Assembly (NCBI GenBank): GCA_902796815.1
Contig: CADBQL010000387.1
Coordinates: forward strand, 1-5,944
Length of the DNA: 5,944 nucleotides
Direction: 5' to 3'
Origin: an uncultured Coriobacteriaceae bacterium
Lineage (GTDB): Bacteria > Actinomycetota > Coriobacteriia > Coriobacteriales > Eggerthellaceae
Shown: piece after piece, positions 4,898-5,944 of the stretch
Layout: each line of letters opens with the position of its first letter
How positions within the stretch are numbered: the stretch's first letter is position 1
Translations under genes and position numbers: made by a program
Notes under the pieces: generated by a model
The model's input: the letters and a program-made list of their open reading frames with translations, nothing else
What the model was told of the DNA's origin: nothing
Database searches by the model: none

Positions 4898-5944
4898 ATG
4901 GATATCGCCATCGTCGCGCAGTTCGCCCTGGCCACACTGATGCCCGTAGCGGCATGCGTAATACTTGCGCTACTAAGAAAGCGTACAAGCGTAGCTCACA
5001 TTTCCGAAAGAAGCTGGCAGGTAGTCGTAGGCATCGTATTCGGCCTCATCGCCATCTACGGCACCGAGGCAGGCGTTCCCCTGAACGGCGCGATGATGAA
5101 CGTGCGCGATGCCGCCCCATTAGCCGCAGGCTTGTTCTTCGGAGGACCGGCCGGCATCATCGCAGGCCTTATCGGCGGAATCGAGCGCTGGCTCGCGGTG
5201 ATGTGGGGCGTGGGCGAGTTTACCCGTCTGGCATGCAGCTTGGGCACTATCTTCGCCGGCGCATATGCGGCGGTGCTTCGCAAGTACGTCTTCAACTACC
5301 ACATTCCCACCTTGGCGTTCGCCTTTTCCACGGGCATCGTTGCCGAAGTGATGCACCTGATGCTTGTGTTCGTCACGAACCTTGACCAGTCGACAAGAGC
5401 GTTCGAAATCGTGCAGGTCTGTTCGATCCCCATGACCATCTGCGTCGGCCTATCCACGATGCTCTCCTCCTTTTCGCTTCTGCTGCTGAACCGTCAACCC
5501 CTCATCACGCCAGCTGGCAAGCGAAACGTCGTGCGAATCTTGCATAACCGCATGCTCATCGCTATCGTGGTGGCGTTCTTCATCACCGTGGGCTTCACGG
5601 CCATCGTGCAAACGAACCGTTCCCTTTCCGAAACTAACGAGCTACTGGACTTGAGCATCCAAGATGTTGAGGATGACATCGTCGATGCGTCGGACGCAAA
5701 CTTACTCGAAATCACGAATCACGCCTCAGCCGCTATTCGCACAGCAAAATCCGCAACCAACGAACGATGCGCCCAATTGGCTGCAGAGCTCGACGTCGCC
5801 GAAATCAACGTAGTGGATGAAAACGGCATCATCGTAGCAACCAACATCCCGGATTTCGTGGGTTTTGACATGAGCTCAGGCGAGCAAGCGGCAGCGTTTC
5901 TCGTGCTGCTCCCGGGTGGTAGCGAAAAGCAACTCATACAGAGC
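4898..5944 (+). CDS. 5TM-LYT membrane sensor protein, C-terminus missing
   Basis: The frame is open for 349 codons to the window edge. Residues about 4-198 form a 5TM-LYT (LytS/YhcK-type) receptor domain with hydrophobic segments near 4-26, 40-60, 72-101, 108-127, 135-160 and 172-198. The family signature is clear: NVRDAAP (68-74) followed by the glycine pattern FFGGPAGIIAGLIGGIERW (80-98). A short basic cytoplasmic loop (199-218) leads to another membrane helix (219-237), then a polar, helical extracytoplasmic region. VVDENGIIVATNIPDFVGFD (305-324) resembles the ligand-binding core of Cache domains. The two sensory modules in series imply response to an extracellular or membrane-borne signal. 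Known 5TM-LYT proteins end in a histidine kinase, a GGDEF cyclase or a SpoIIE-type phosphatase; the output domain here lies outside the window and cannot be named. It is divergent from the transporter gene. Confidence 0.88.
   Translation, partial: MDIAIVAQFALATLMPVAACVILALLRKRTSVAHISERSWQVVVGIVFGLIAIYGTEAGVPLNGAMMNVRDAAPLAAGLFFGGPAGIIAGLIGGIERWLAVMWGVGEFTRLACSLGTIFAGAYAAVLRKYVFNYHIPTLAFAFSTGIVAEVMHLMLVFVTNLDQSTRAFEIVQVCSIPMTICVGLSTMLSSFSLLLLNRQPLITPAGKRNVVRILHNRMLIAIVVAFFITVGFTAIVQTNRSLSETNELLDLSIQDVEDDIVDASDANLLEITNHASAAIRTAKSATNERCAQLAAELDVAEINVVDENGIIVATNIPDFVGFDMSSGEQAAAFLVLLPGGSEKQLIQS

Noticed and set aside
4683..4988. N-terminal extension of the transporter to a start at 4988
   Set aside because: It would run through both palindrome copies, both promoters and the start of the divergent sensor gene, and adds about 100 residues without MFS character. 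ATG 4682 begins directly before the first helix region and follows a -10 at the right spacing.

Overview
The window looks like chromosomal DNA of a Gram-positive, probably Coriobacteriia-type (Eggerthellaceae-like) gut anaerobe of moderate-to-high GC. This placement is an inference. It rests on the codon choice, the basic C-terminal repeat domains of the secreted protease (a type I associate with Coriobacteriia surface proteins), the LytS-type sensor and the Actinobacteria-like leaderless promoters. No rRNA, tRNA, transposase, CRISPR array or phage gene is visible.

Layout: (1) 1-90, minus strand: the first 30 codons of an acidic, unrecognised protein with a strong Shine-Dalgarno sequence. (2) 91-341: divergent intergenic region with three copies of a 29-bp palindrome and an extended -10 promoter placed directly against the next start codon. 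(3) 342-3353, plus: a 1003-residue secreted subtilisin-family (S8) protease with propeptide, catalytic domain, two Ig-like modules, a Ser/Thr/Pro linker and lysine-rich C-terminal repeats. (4) 3354-3395: a 42-bp convergent gap without a recognisable terminator. (5) 3396-4682, minus: a 428-residue major facilitator transporter, also apparently leaderless. (6) 4683-4897: a second divergent intergenic region with two more palindrome copies, the transporter promoter and a promoter with a perfect TATAAT. (7) 4898-5944, plus: the N-terminal 349 residues of a membrane sensor with a 5TM-LYT (LytS/YhcK-type) domain, a further membrane segment and the start of an extracytoplasmic Cache-like domain. Its output domain lies beyond the window.

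The main unexplained signal is the palindrome family. Five copies share an invariant 11-bp core GCCCCWGGGGC, with ATGAG/CTCAT at the ends. All lie in the two divergent promoter regions and none in the convergent gap or inside genes. Three sit about 60-75 bp upstream of the inferred transcription starts of the protease, transporter and sensor genes. This fits either a shared operator, which would make these genes a small regulon, or a REP-like intergenic repeat family; a genome-wide count would separate the two. The second signal is that two unrelated genes have exactly six bases between the -10 hexamer and ATG and lack a usable ribosome binding site, which points to leaderless translation. The protease, transporter and sensor have no proven functional link; co-regulation is a hypothesis only.
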